Assembly: GCF_003345255.1 (NCBI RefSeq)
Contig: NZ_CP029331.1
Location: 2,728,001-2,792,000, forward strand
Direction of reading: 5' to 3'
Length of the DNA: 64,000 nucleotides
Source: Pseudothauera hydrothermalis
GTDB lineage: Bacteria; Pseudomonadota; Gammaproteobacteria; Burkholderiales; Rhodocyclaceae
The position numbers and the translations under genes are program-made. Shown piece after piece: positions 25,900-35,084 of this stretch (its first letter is position 1; each line of letters starts with the position of its first letter). Under the pieces are notes generated by a model. It was not told the origin of the DNA and made no database searches. It was given only the letters and a program-made list of their open reading frames with translations.

Positions 25900-26820
25900 T
25901 TAGTCGATCACGCAAAAGCGCAGCGTGGGCACGGTAACGTCATCGGGCGGTGCGCCCAGCGCGATTTCGCCCTCGCCATACAGCATGATGCCGTCACGGC
26001 GCAACATGAGCGGCTGCGCGGCACCGGCCAGACGCACCCAGGTGCCATTGCTGCTGAAATCGGTGAGCAAACACTGTCCGCCCGACCATTCGATGCGCGC
26101 GTGCCGGCGCGACACCCGCGGATCGCGGATCACAAAGCCGGCTTCTTCGCCGCGACCGATCACCAACGCGCCATCGGCCGGGGCCAGCACGCGCTGCTGG
26201 TCCAGCCAGTTCAGTTCCAGGCGTTGCTCGCGTCGAGGCCGTTCTGCGTCGGCGCCCGCACCCGCCTCGATAGGAAAAATCAGGGTCGTCTCGGCGGTCC
26301 GCCCCCAATCGACCCGCCACACCCGTACCGGCTCCACCTTGCCTTTGATGGCAATCCGATCCAGGCTGTGGCAGACGGTACGCTGCTCGTCGCGCAAATG
26401 CTGGAACACTGAATCGGAAAGCAGGATTTCGTTGGCCTGGGCAAGATCGGACAGGCGCGCCGCAACGTTGACGGCATCGCCGTAGCAGTCGCCGTCGTGG
26501 TCGACCACACTGCCGTAATCGATCCCCACCTTGACCGCCACCGGTGAAGGTAACGGCCCGCCTGCGGACAACTCGCGCAGCAACGCCGGCAGCGCGACAC
26601 ACTCATCGACCGCGACATCGACTTCGTCGAACAACACCATCACGCCGTCGCCAAGGTATTTGACGATGCGCCCACCCGCCTTTGAGAGCCGGCTGCCCAC
26701 GCCCTGCATGGCACCGCTGACCATTTGGGTGGCTATGACGTTGCCGACCGATTCGAACAGGCTGGTGCTGCCGGTCAGGTCGGCAAAGACCACGGTTTTA
26801 AACGATTGGCGCACGCTCAT
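25900..26820 (-). CDS. Class III adenylate cyclase with C-terminal FHA domain
   Basis: A 306-residue soluble protein. Residues about 1-180 are a class III cyclase: metal-binding Asp in FADLTGS and LGDG, Lys just before the second (IVKYLGDG), Asp in CYGDAVN, and Asn and Arg in NVAAR. The Lys/Asp pair is the pattern expected for ATP, so cAMP is the likely product. Residues about 225-300 are an FHA domain with IGR, SRRHARI and SSNGT, which binds phosphothreonine partners. The frame is open further upstream to 26898, but the ATG at 26820 starts the domain. It forms no operon. The order cyclase then FHA, without membrane segments, suggests control by Ser/Thr phosphorylation. Confidence 0.86.
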   Translation of the reverse strand: MSVRQSFKTVVFADLTGSTSLFESVGNVIATQMVSGAMQGVGSRLSKAGGRIVKYLGDGVMVLFDEVDVAVDECVALPALLRELSAGGPLPSPVAVKVGIDYGSVVDHDGDCYGDAVNVAARLSDLAQANEILLSDSVFQHLRDEQRTVCHSLDRIAIKGKVEPVRVWRVDWGRTAETTLIFPIEAGAGADAERPRREQRLELNWLDQQRVLAPADGALVIGRGEEAGFVIRDPRVSRRHARIEWSGGQCLLTDFSSNGTWVRLAGAAQPLMLRRDGIMLYGEGEIALGAPPDDVTVPTLRFCVID

Positions 26821-26940
26821 GCTCCAGCATGCGCCAAACGCGCCCGGCGCCATGCGCCACCTTGCCGGCGCACGCGATGCGGCCATCCGGCTCACCACGC
26901 ACTGCGGTATGGTTTTTGCGGATCATGGACTCCCCCTTCC

Positions 26941-26968
26941 CTATCTGGCGCACCTTTGCGCCAGATAG
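26941..26968. repeat. Perfect 11-bp inverted repeat (hairpin)
   Basis: CTATCTGGCGC and GCGCCAGATAG flank a six-base loop. No T-run follows on either strand, so it is not a standard intrinsic terminator. It lies between the cyclase gene and the upstream same-strand basic-protein gene. Confidence 0.7.
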
Positions 26969-26984
26969 TGCCCCGGGCGGCAAT

Positions 26985-27003
26985 CCTATCACCTGTGGAT
27001 AGG
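26985..27003. repeat. Second inverted repeat with shared CTATC/GATAG ends
   Basis: CCTATC and GATAGG flank seven bases. The arms repeat the outer CTATC/GATAG of the hairpin 16 bases away, so the two may be related binding sites or processing signals. Confidence 0.5.
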
Positions 27004-27059
27004 CGCGTCATCGCCAGCGCCAGCCATGCGCAGCAGCCGGCAACGGCCGGGCGGTGCAC

Positions 27060-27404
27060 TTATTCGGCGCTGGGTTTGTCTTTGCTGCGGGGTTTTTTGC
27101 GGAATTTACGCGCTGGCTTTTTGGCGCCCGGCCCCTGTTCTGTACCGGGCGCAGCGCCACTGGCCGACGCGGCACCGGCGCCTTGAGCGCGCTGGCCACC
27201 GCCGCCTTTGCGGCGTGTCGAGCCGCCTGGGCTGCGGTTGCCGCCGGCGCCGCTACGGTCAGGCGTGCCGATGCGGTTGCCCGGCGCGAACATGATTTCG
27301 AGTTCGTTCAGTTCGTCCCACTCTGCATCGGTGCGCTGACTGTCGGGAATCGCCTGCAGCGCCAGCATGCGGGCACGCGGAGAAACGGGTTTCGGTTCGT
27401 TCAT
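27060..27404 (-). CDS. Small basic protein of unknown function
   Basis: 114 residues. The N-terminal half is ordered-looking and acidic ([31 protein letters not shown], about 10-40). The C-terminal half is low-complexity, rich in Gly, Ala, Arg and Lys, ending [20 protein letters not shown], as in nucleic-acid-associated tails. No family is recognised. Start ATG at 27404 is six bases after a GATAAT, suggesting a leaderless mRNA. It is divergent from alr. Confidence 0.65.
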   Translation of the reverse strand: MNEPKPVSPRARMLALQAIPDSQRTDAEWDELNELEIMFAPGNRIGTPDRSGAGGNRSPGGSTRRKGGGGQRAQGAGAASASGAAPGTEQGPGAKKPARKFRKKPRSKDKPSAE

Positions 27405-27410
27405 GGCGGC

Positions 27411-27416
27411 ATTATC
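27411..27416 (-). promoter_or_regulatory. Putative -10 element of the basic-protein gene
   Basis: Read on the minus strand this is GATAAT, six bases before the ATG at 27404 (intervening GCCGCC). It mirrors the arrangement before ybiB and mtnA. Confidence 0.4.
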
Positions 27417-27585
27417 CCACTGTTGCGCGCAATCATGCCACGGGCTGCGGTTGCTGCAATACTCGCGTGCGAACCGCCGCGCGCCGATGCCCGGTCGGCT
27501 GTCGCATCCGGGCAACGCGCACCCCTGCCGTGCGCAGACCGCTTATGGCACATTAGAGCCCCTTTTGCTCAGCGCCATTTCTGCC

Positions 27586-28662
27586 ATGCGACCTGCCCGA
27601 GCCCTGATCGACCTCGACGCCCTGCGCCACAACTACCGCCTGGCTCGCAGCCGCCACGGCGGCCGGGCGCTGGCGGTGGTCAAGGCCAATGCCTACGGGC
27701 ATGGCGCGGTGCGGTGCGCACAGGCTTTGGCCGATGAGGCCGACGGCTTTGCCGTCGCCTGCCTGGAAGAAGCACTGGCGTTGCGGGCGGCAGGCATCGG
27801 CGCGCCGATCCTGCTACTGGAAGGGGTGTTCGAAGCCAGCGAGCTGGCGGCGGTCGAACGTCATGGATTGTGGATGGTGGTGCATCATGCTGCGCAGATC
27901 CGCATGATCGAACAGGCGCAGCCGTCCCGGCCTTACACCGTATGGCTGAAGGTCAACAGCGGCATGAACCGGGCGGGTTTCGCGCCCGCAGCGGTCGCAG
28001 CCGCCTGGCAGCGGCTGCACGTCTGCGGCAAGGTGGCCGACATCACACTGATGACCCATTTTGCACGCGCAGACGAGCCCCAGGTGCTCAGCACCGCCAC
28101 CCAGATCGCCCGCTTCGATGCAGCCACTGCCAATCTGCCGGGCGCGCGCAGCCTGGCCAACTCCGCCGCTGTGCTCGGCTGGCCCGATGCCCACCGTGAC
28201 TGGGCACGCCCCGGCATTCTGCTCTACGGCGCCGACCCGATGCCGGCAGCCAACAACGGCCTGCGCCCGGTGATGACGCTGGAAAGCCAGGTGATGGCGG
28301 TGCGCGAGCTGGCCGTGGGCGAACCGCTGGGCTACGGCGCGCGCTTTCACGCTGAACGTCCCACCCGGGTCGGGCTGGTCGCGATGGGCTATGCCGACGG
28401 CTACCCGCGCAGCGCCCCCGACGGCACGCCGGTGAGCGTCGACGGCCAGCCGGCACGGCTGATCGGTCGGGTATCGATGGACATGCTCACCGTGGATCTC
28501 ACCGATCTGCCGCAGGCCGATCTGGGCAGCCGGGTGGAACTCTGGGGCCGTGAGGTTTCGGTCAATGAGGTGGCGCAACGCGCAGGCACCATAGCCTATG
28601 AGTTGCTGTGCAACGTCAAGCGGGTGCGCTTCGAGTACCGCGACAGCGCGCAGCACGCCTGA
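27586..28662 (+). CDS. alr: Alanine racemase
   Basis: PLP enzyme interconverting L- and D-alanine for peptidoglycan. The 358 residues match the family. The PLP Lys lies in [11 protein letters not shown] (about 31-41), the second catalytic base Tyr in GYGARF (about 250), and [15 protein letters not shown] is a late family motif. The ATG at 27586 was chosen because upstream in-frame residues are not family-like. The gene stands alone and converges with ccmI. Confidence 0.95.
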   Translation: MRPARALIDLDALRHNYRLARSRHGGRALAVVKANAYGHGAVRCAQALADEADGFAVACLEEALALRAAGIGAPILLLEGVFEASELAAVERHGLWMVVHHAAQIRMIEQAQPSRPYTVWLKVNSGMNRAGFAPAAVAAAWQRLHVCGKVADITLMTHFARADEPQVLSTATQIARFDAATANLPGARSLANSAAVLGWPDAHRDWARPGILLYGADPMPAANNGLRPVMTLESQVMAVRELAVGEPLGYGARFHAERPTRVGLVAMGYADGYPRSAPDGTPVSVDGQPARLIGRVSMDMLTVDLTDLPQADLGSRVELWGREVSVNEVAQRAGTIAYELLCNVKRVRFEYRDSAQHA

Positions 28663-28681
28663 GCGCATCGCAGGCGGTCTG

Positions 28682-29905
28682 TTAAGGACGCACGGTATCG
28701 ATGACCAGGCTCACGCCGGCTGCATCCGGACTCAGCCCGCTCACCGCGCCTTCCAGATCGCCGGCGCGGGCCGTGGCGTCCCCGCTCTTGGACACTCGCG
28801 CCATCACCACCAGGCGCTCAGGCACCGGCGCATCGCCAATCATCAACGGCACCCCTGCAAAGTCGAAGTCTCGCGGCAGCTCGCCCGCGCGGTAACGCAG
28901 CGCGGCCAGCGGCATGCCGCCCTCGGCCGGACGCACGAAGACGAACACGGTATCGTCGGCGGCCACCTGGGCGCGTAAGCCCTCGGCAATGGTCAGTCGG
29001 CCCTGGAGCCTCAACCCGGTGTCCGCGGCCTGCGGGGCCGGTTCTGCGCGCGGCAACGGCGGCAAACCCGCCCGTGCGCGCGCCTCGTCGATACTGGCAC
29101 GCACCGAATCCGCCGCCGGGTCACCGGGCGGAATCGCCGCCAGGATGCGCTCCCAATGGGTGGCGGCGCCAGCAAAATCACCGCGCTGGTAGGCAGCGGT
29201 GCCTGCCAGCACACGGGCCTTGAAATGCTCCGGGTCGCGCTCCAGCGCCTGGAGCACCAAGCGTTCGGCCTCGCCCTCTACACGGCCTTCGCGGGTGGCC
29301 GCCATCACATCGGCCCAATCGGCCAGCACGTCGGGATCGTCCGGACGCAGCGCGCCCAGACGCGCATAGGCGGCCAGCGCCTTGGGGTAGTCCTCCAGCA
29401 CCAGATAGGAGCGCGCCAGCATCGTCCAACCTTCGACATCGTCCGGCTCGCGCTCCAGGCGCGCCGCCAAACCGCCAACCATCTGTTCGATCTGCTCAGG
29501 CGTGAAGCTTTGCTGGCCGGCAATCTGCTGCGGGTCCAGCCCGTCGGGCTCGCCCACCGCCAGATACAGCAACACCGCGGTGAGCGGAATGACACACAGC
29601 AAGGCTACTGCCCAGGCCGGCGCAGGCCCGGCGGATGCGGTTTCCTCCCCTCCTTCGCCCTCCTCCAGCGCGCGGCGCTCCAATTCATCGCGGCTGCGCG
29701 CATAAGTTGCCTCATCGATGCGCCCGGCCGCACGCTCGGCGTCAAGTTCTGCCAGTTGTTCGCGCAATACCGCCAGCGCGGCGTCGGTCTGACGCTGGCG
29801 TTCTTGTCCAACGGAGGTTTGCCCGCGCGAACTGAACAATGGATACAGCACCCACAGCAGGGCGCCGGCCAACATCAGGCCGGCAAGCATGACAAAGGCA
29901 ATCAC
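28682..29905 (-). CDS. ccmI: Cytochrome c biogenesis protein CcmI (CycH)
   Basis: Apocytochrome c chaperone of the System I heme-attachment machinery. The 407 residues have two membrane segments (about 3-25 and 97-115) enclosing a coiled region, then a TPR-rich periplasmic domain (about 160-290) and a C-terminal CcmI-type beta domain. The chosen start is GTG at 29905, which overlaps the ccmH stop as GTGA. A longer open frame extends to 30076 but runs through ccmH. It is the last gene of the ccm operon. Confidence 0.9.
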   Translation of the reverse strand: MIAFVMLAGLMLAGALLWVLYPLFSSRGQTSVGQERQRQTDAALAVLREQLAELDAERAAGRIDEATYARSRDELERRALEEGEGGEETASAGPAPAWAVALLCVIPLTAVLLYLAVGEPDGLDPQQIAGQQSFTPEQIEQMVGGLAARLEREPDDVEGWTMLARSYLVLEDYPKALAAYARLGALRPDDPDVLADWADVMAATREGRVEGEAERLVLQALERDPEHFKARVLAGTAAYQRGDFAGAATHWERILAAIPPGDPAADSVRASIDEARARAGLPPLPRAEPAPQAADTGLRLQGRLTIAEGLRAQVAADDTVFVFVRPAEGGMPLAALRYRAGELPRDFDFAGVPLMIGDAPVPERLVVMARVSKSGDATARAGDLEGAVSGLSPDAAGVSLVIDTVRP

Positions 29906-30435
29906 GAACGGGAATCCTCGGACGAATGATGAACCGGCCGGCCTTCGAGCAGGGCGCAGGCGCGTTCGTGCGCCGCCTGATCGAGCGGCGCGGGCGACGC
30001 TTCGGCAGCACGACGGCGCAGCCGCCATAACAACCCACCTACGGCCACCACCAGCAAAACACCGGGACCGACCCACAGCAGCACGGTGCTGGCGCGAAAC
30101 GGCGGCGTGAAGGCGACGAAATCGCCAAATCGGGCGACCAGAAAATCGACCACCTCACGTTCGCTTTTGCCCGCTGCCAGTTGTTCGCGTACCTGATTGC
30201 GCATGTCGAGCGCCAACGGCGCACGCGATTCGGCTACCGATTCGTTCTGGCACACCAGGCAGCGCAACTTGTGCGACAAGGCCATCACACGCGCTTCCAG
30301 TTCCGGGTCGTCACTGACCTGCGCGGCCAGTCGCGCCGCCTCGTCGCTATTGGGTGCCGCGGCCAGTGCGGGGAGAACCGCACCGCAGGCCAGCAGCACG
30401 ACCCCCAGGGTACGCTTGAAAAGATCAGCCGGCAC
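29902..30435 (-). CDS. ccmH: Cytochrome c biogenesis protein CcmH
   Basis: Membrane-anchored thiol oxidoreductase that reduces or holds the apocytochrome CxxCH. It has a signal segment (TLGVVLLACGAVLPALAAA), the active-site motif LRCLVCQNE, a following DMRNQVREQLAAGKSEREVVDFLV helix and a membrane anchor. Start GTG at 30435 has GGAG seven bases upstream and overlaps ccmG by 11 bases. A TTG at 30450 is an alternative. About 177 residues, the short single-domain form, consistent with separate ccmI. Confidence 0.9.
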   Translation of the reverse strand: MPADLFKRTLGVVLLACGAVLPALAAAPNSDEAARLAAQVSDDPELEARVMALSHKLRCLVCQNESVAESRAPLALDMRNQVREQLAAGKSEREVVDFLVARFGDFVAFTPPFRASTVLLWVGPGVLLVVAVGGLLWRLRRRAAEASPAPLDQAAHERACALLEGRPVHHSSEDSRS

Positions 30436-30958
30436 GGGACAGCTCCGCAATCTTGGGCCGCAGCACCCGGTCGAGCGTATCGCGGGTGAGCGGACCGATA
30501 TGTTTGTAACGAATCACGCCTTGCGCGTCGATCAAAAAGGTCTCCGGCGTGCCATAGACGCCGTACTCGAAACCCACCTTGCCTTCTGGATCCACCGCAA
30601 TGACGCTGTACGGGTCGCCGTGGCGGGTGAGGTAAGCCAAGGCATCCTCCCGGGTGTCTTTGTAATTGAGGCCGACCACCGGCACGATGCCGCTGCGCTG
30701 CAGTTCGATCAGCACCGGATGCTCCTGCCGGCAGGACACGCACCATGAGGCCCAGACGTTGAGCAGCCACACCTTGCCGCGCATCTCTTCCAGTGCAAAG
30801 CTGGCCTGCGGATCGCGCAACTGTGCAACACGGAAGGTCGGCGCGGGCTTGCCCACCAACGGCGAAGGCACTTCACGCGGATTGAGCTTGAGGCCGTAGG
30901 CCAGAAAGCCGGCCAGCAACAAAAACAGCGCAAGCGGTACAAGAAATTTGGCTTTCAT
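30425..30958 (-). CDS. ccmG: Thiol:disulfide interchange protein CcmG/DsbE
   Basis: Periplasm-facing membrane-anchored thioredoxin of 177 residues that reduces apocytochrome cysteines before heme ligation. It has an N-terminal anchor (FLVPLALFLLLAGFLAYGL), a WCVSC active site (about 72-76) and a cis-Pro loop GVYGTPETFLID. It lies nine bases after ccmF and overlaps ccmH. Confidence 0.94.
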   Translation of the reverse strand: MKAKFLVPLALFLLLAGFLAYGLKLNPREVPSPLVGKPAPTFRVAQLRDPQASFALEEMRGKVWLLNVWASWCVSCRQEHPVLIELQRSGIVPVVGLNYKDTREDALAYLTRHGDPYSVIAVDPEGKVGFEYGVYGTPETFLIDAQGVIRYKHIGPLTRDTLDRVLRPKIAELSRAG

Positions 30959-30967
30959 CGTCGTTTT

Positions 30968-32938
30968 TCAGGCGGTCTGGCGCACGCCGGCAGGCACCCG
31001 GCGCTCGGCCAGGCGGCGGTAGCGCCGGTCTGCCGCGGCGAGGATGCCGCCGACGCCCATCAGCACGCAGCCCAGCCAGATCCAGCTAATGAACGGTTTG
31101 TAATGCAAGCTGACGATCCAGGTGCCGTCTTCGAGTCGCTCGCCGAGCGAAACATAAACGTCACGGAACGGACCGATGTCCAGCGAGGCTTCGGTCATCG
31201 GCATCTGCTGGGCGAGATAGAGGCGCTTTTCAGGATGCAAGGTATCGAGCGGCCTGTCGCCGCGAGCCAGCTCGATGGTGGCGCGGGCCGCCACATAGTT
31301 GGCGCGCTCGACATCCTCGACCCCGCGGAAGGTGAAGGTGTAGCCTGCCAGGCGGGCGATCTGGCCGTCACGCATCTTGACGTCCAGACTAGCTTCCAGA
31401 CTACCGACCATGGTCACGCCAATGATGAACACCCCCACGCCCAGATGAGCCAGCCACATGCCCCACCACGCCGTGGGAATGCCGCGCAGGCGATGGGCGG
31501 CGGCTGCGCCCGGGCGCTCGGCCAGCCGCGCCCACAGCAGTTGCACGCTGCCGATCAGCACCCAGGCTGCCAACATCAACCCGAGCACGGTTCGCCAGGT
31601 AACATGGCCGACCGCCACCGCCAGGCCCACGCCCAGCAGCACACTGGCGAGTGCGGAGGGCGCCAGGCGGCGCAGCAGGCGCGCGCCGCTGTCGCCCTTC
31701 CAGCGCACGAAAGGCCCGATCACCATCAGCACCACCACCGGCGTCATCAGCGGCACGAACACCGCCTCGAAGTAAGGCGGGCCGACCGAAATCTTGCCCA
31801 ACCCGAGGGCATCCATGAACAAAGGATACAGGGTGCCCAACAGCACCGCTGCGGTGACCACCGGCAGCAGCACGTTGTTGCCCAGCAAGGTGGACTCGCG
31901 CGAGATCAACGCAAAACTGCCGCCGCCGGTCAGCCGCGGCGCACGCCAGGCAAACAGGGTCAGCGAGATACCGATCACCAGGACCAGCAAGACAAGAATG
32001 AACAAACCGCGCGCAGGATCGGTGGCAAAAGCGTGCACCGAAGTGATCACCCCGGAGCGGACCAGGAAAGTGCCCAGCAGCGATAACGAGAACGCTCCGA
32101 TGGCCAACAGTACCGTCCAGTTGCGGAAGGCGCCACGCTTTTCGGTGACCGCCAGCGAATGGATCAGCGCGGTGCCAACCAGCCAGGGCATGAAGGAGGC
32201 ATTTTCCACCGGGTCCCAGAACCACCAGCCGCCCCAGCCCAGCTCATAGTAAGCCCAACCCGAACCGACCGCGATGCCGGCGGTCAGGAACACCCAGGCC
32301 ACCGTGGTCCAGGGACGCGACCAGCGCGCCCACGCGGCGTCCAGGCGGCCGGTGAGCAGCGCGGCGATGGCAAACGCGAAGGCCACCGAAAACCCCACAT
32401 AGCCCATGTAGAGCAGCGGCGGATGAATGATCATGCCCGGATCCTGCAGCAGCGGATTCAGGTCGCGCCCCTGCTCGGCAGCCGGCAGCAGGCGGGTGAA
32501 AGGGTTGGAAGTCAGCAGCAAGAAGGCGATGAAACCGGTGCTGATCGCCCCCAGTACCCCCAGCACCCGCGCCATGAAGGCTTCGGGCAGATCGCGGCTG
32601 AAAATGGTGACGCCCACGGTCCATAAAGACAAAGCACTTGCCCACAGCAGCAGCGAGCCTTCATGGTTACCCCACACCCCGGTGATTTTGTAGATCAACG
32701 GCGTGTCGGTATGCGAATGGGCCGCCACCAAACGCACTGAAAAATCACTGCTGATGAAGGCCCAGGTCAGACAGCCGTAGGCAACCAGCAGCAAACACAA
32801 TTGCGCCTGCGCCGCCGGGCGGCCGACTGCCATCAACGCAAAACGCCCGCGCGCCGCGCCCACCAGCGGCACCACCGTCTGCACGGCGGCCATCACCAGA
32901 GCCAAAACCAACGCAAAGTGTCCCAGCTCGGCGATCAT
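30968..32938 (-). CDS. ccmF: Heme lyase component CcmF
   Basis: Large integral membrane protein of 656 residues that, with CcmH/I, transfers heme to apocytochromes. It holds about 15 hydrophobic segments and the Trp-rich heme-handling motif GWGGWWFWDPVENASFMPW (about 231-249), with conserved His residues nearby (PPLLYMGYVGF and later). Start ATG overlaps the ccmE stop as ATGA. Confidence 0.96.
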   Translation of the reverse strand: MIAELGHFALVLALVMAAVQTVVPLVGAARGRFALMAVGRPAAQAQLCLLLVAYGCLTWAFISSDFSVRLVAAHSHTDTPLIYKITGVWGNHEGSLLLWASALSLWTVGVTIFSRDLPEAFMARVLGVLGAISTGFIAFLLLTSNPFTRLLPAAEQGRDLNPLLQDPGMIIHPPLLYMGYVGFSVAFAFAIAALLTGRLDAAWARWSRPWTTVAWVFLTAGIAVGSGWAYYELGWGGWWFWDPVENASFMPWLVGTALIHSLAVTEKRGAFRNWTVLLAIGAFSLSLLGTFLVRSGVITSVHAFATDPARGLFILVLLVLVIGISLTLFAWRAPRLTGGGSFALISRESTLLGNNVLLPVVTAAVLLGTLYPLFMDALGLGKISVGPPYFEAVFVPLMTPVVVLMVIGPFVRWKGDSGARLLRRLAPSALASVLLGVGLAVAVGHVTWRTVLGLMLAAWVLIGSVQLLWARLAERPGAAAAHRLRGIPTAWWGMWLAHLGVGVFIIGVTMVGSLEASLDVKMRDGQIARLAGYTFTFRGVEDVERANYVAARATIELARGDRPLDTLHPEKRLYLAQQMPMTEASLDIGPFRDVYVSLGERLEDGTWIVSLHYKPFISWIWLGCVLMGVGGILAAADRRYRRLAERRVPAGVRQTA

Positions 32939-33381
32939 TGCTGCACCGTCCGTGCGGCTTCGTGAGCGCGGTCGATGGCGTGCTGGGCTTCGACCGGCAT
33001 GTAGTTTTCGTCGTGCTTGGCCAGCACCTCGGTGGCGGTAAACCGTCCGTCTGCGCCCAGCATGCCCTGCACCACCGCACCTTTACCTTCCTGGAACAAG
33101 TCCGGCAAGGTGCCACGGTAGCTGACCGGGATGGCCCGGGCGGTATCGGTGATCGAAAAACTCACCGTCAAGCCGTCGGCCTCACGCCGGATCGAGCCGG
33201 CTTCCACCAAGCCGCCGATGCGAAAACTGCGTCCCACCGGCGCCTTGCCTTCGAAAACTTCGGTAGGCGTGTGGAAAAACACCAGATTCTGCTGAAAAGC
33301 GGACAACACCAGGGCTACCGCGGCCGCCAGCAGCGCAACACCACCGCCGACGAGCAACAGCCGTTTGTTACGGGCTTTCAT
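32935..33381 (-). CDS. ccmE: Heme chaperone CcmE
   Basis: Periplasmic heme-shuttling protein of 148 residues with one N-terminal anchor and an OB-fold. The covalent heme-binding His and following Tyr are in LAKHDENYMP (about 122-131). Start ATG at 33381 follows the family N terminus MKARNKRL; it overlaps ccmD by four bases. Confidence 0.95.
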   Translation of the reverse strand: MKARNKRLLLVGGGVALLAAAVALVLSAFQQNLVFFHTPTEVFEGKAPVGRSFRIGGLVEAGSIRREADGLTVSFSITDTARAIPVSYRGTLPDLFQEGKGAVVQGMLGADGRFTATEVLAKHDENYMPVEAQHAIDRAHEAARTVQQ

Positions 33382-33575
33382 TCTCCAGACTCCAAACGAA
33401 CATCCTTGCCGACCGCGCGTCGCCAGCGCACCAGGCGCTGCACGGTGTCCTTGCGACGCCGCCGCAGCAGCGCAAGTTCCAGCACCACCAGCGCCAAGGT
33501 AACGCCGTAGCTTCCCCACACGAACGGGGCAGCGCCCCCCATCTGCCAAAAGGCCGACCACGATTCCCACTGCAT
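33378..33575 (-). CDS. ccmD: Heme exporter protein CcmD
   Basis: A 65-residue single-pass membrane protein (WGSYGVTLALVVLELALLRRRR) with a basic cytoplasmic tail, as expected for CcmD, which releases holo-CcmE from CcmABC. ATG at 33575 shares one base with the ccmC stop. It is easily missed because a longer unrelated-looking frame extends upstream into ccmC. Confidence 0.85.
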   Translation of the reverse strand: MQWESWSAFWQMGGAAPFVWGSYGVTLALVVLELALLRRRRKDTVQRLVRWRRAVGKDVRLESGE

Positions 33576-34378
33576 CAACGCCCACCTCGCGCACCGGCCG
33601 CTTCGATTTGCAGCACCTCGCCCACCCATTCGGTATGGCGCTCGCGCTCCAGGATCAGCGCGCGCACCCGCCACAACGCCACCGCGATCGAATACATCCA
33701 CGCCGCCAGCGCCATCACCAGCATGCCGGCGAGCATGATGCCGGCCATCGACGGCGCCTTGGTCAGACTCACCGAAGCGCCCTGGTGCAGGGTGTTCCAC
33801 CACTGCACCGAGAAATAGATGATCGGCACGTTGACCGCGCCCACCAGCGCGACGATTGCGCCGGCGCGGTCGGCCCGGCGCGGATCTTCGATCACGCGGG
33901 TGAGCGCAATGAAACCGAAATAGAGAAACAGCAGCAGCAACTGCGAAGTCAGGCGCGCATCCCACACCCAGTATGTGCCCCAGGTAGGCTTACCCCATAG
34001 CGCGCCGGTCCATAACGCGACAAAACAGAACATTGCCCCGGTGGGGGCCAGCGCCTGGCTCATGATGAAAGACAGCCGGGTGTTCAGGACCAACCCCAGC
34101 GCCGACCAAAATGCCATCGCCAGATAGATGAGCATCGACATCCAGGCCGCCGGCACATGGATGAAGATCACCCGGTAGACCTCACCTTGTTGAAAGTCGG
34201 TCGGCGCCAGGAAGAAACCGATATACAAACCGATTAGCGTGAGCACGGCAGCCAGTGCGGCAAACCATGGCGCCAAGCGGCCGGCGAGCGGATAGAACTG
34301 CTGCGGGGCGGCAAAACGCAGCCACCCCGAGGGCGCGCGTCCCGCCGCGCGGTTTGGAGAAATCATCAACGTGGTCAT
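33575..34378 (-). CDS. ccmC: Heme exporter/handling protein CcmC
   Basis: Six-helix membrane protein of about 267 residues that loads heme onto CcmE. The tryptophan-rich motif is WGTYWVWDARLTS, flanked by conserved His residues (FIHVPAAWM and WWNTLHQG). The ATG at 34378 is preferred; GTG at 34387 and ATG at 34366 are possible and none has a strong ribosome binding site. Confidence 0.94.
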   Translation of the reverse strand: MTTLMISPNRAAGRAPSGWLRFAAPQQFYPLAGRLAPWFAALAAVLTLIGLYIGFFLAPTDFQQGEVYRVIFIHVPAAWMSMLIYLAMAFWSALGLVLNTRLSFIMSQALAPTGAMFCFVALWTGALWGKPTWGTYWVWDARLTSQLLLLFLYFGFIALTRVIEDPRRADRAGAIVALVGAVNVPIIYFSVQWWNTLHQGASVSLTKAPSMAGIMLAGMLVMALAAWMYSIAVALWRVRALILERERHTEWVGEVLQIEAAGARGGR

Positions 34379-34415
34379 GCAGGTCACGCCAGCGAACCGG
34401 CGAATCGTTCGATCG

Positions 34416-35084
34416 TCATTCCATCGCTATCCTGAGGGCGGCGGCACAGGCCCACGGCGCCAACGCCAAGGCAGCCGCCAAACCGCCACCGAGCAGCAGC
34501 AAGTGGGCCGCCGCACCGGTGCCGGCTAGCTGGGCATCGACCGCCCCGGCACCGAAAATCAGCACCGGCACATAGAGCGGCAGCACCAACAGCGCCAACA
34601 ACATCCCGCCGCCTCGCACCCCCAGCGTGAGCGCCGCGCCCACCGCGCCCAGCAGGGCCAGGATCGGCGTACCGAGCGCCAGACTAAGGGTGAGCACCGG
34701 CAAAGCGCCTTGTTCCAGGTCAAACAGCAGGGCCAGTAGAGGCGCGGCCAACACCAGCGGCAGGCCGGTGGTCAGCCAAAAGGCGGCAATTTTGGCCAAT
34801 ACCCACAGCACTGCCGGCTCACTAGACAGGAGAAGCTGCTCCAGGGTTCCGTCGGCGTGATCCTGGGCAAACAAGCGGTGCAGGGCAAGCAAGCTGGCGA
34901 GCAGCGCCGCCACCCACAGCACGCCCGGGGCGATGGCACGCAACTGGTTGGGTTCGGCACCCACACCGAATGGGAACAGGCAGACCACGATGACAAAAAA
35001 AGCCAGTGTCACCAACAAGTCGGCGCGCCCGCGCCAAGACAACAACAGGTCGCGGCGCAAAATGGCCAAAAAACAATTCAGCAC
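34416..35084 (-). CDS. ccmB: Heme exporter protein CcmB
   Basis: Membrane subunit of the CcmABC ABC complex, 222 residues with six hydrophobic segments. FLAILRRDLLLSWRGRADLL at the N terminus and FAQDHADGTLEQLLLS are family motifs. The start is GTG at 35084, overlapping the end of ccmA by seven bases; this gives the normal family length. Confidence 0.92.
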   Translation of the reverse strand: MLNCFLAILRRDLLLSWRGRADLLVTLAFFVIVVCLFPFGVGAEPNQLRAIAPGVLWVAALLASLLALHRLFAQDHADGTLEQLLLSSEPAVLWVLAKIAAFWLTTGLPLVLAAPLLALLFDLEQGALPVLTLSLALGTPILALLGAVGAALTLGVRGGGMLLALLVLPLYVPVLIFGAGAVDAQLAGTGAAAHLLLLGGGLAAALALAPWACAAALRIAME

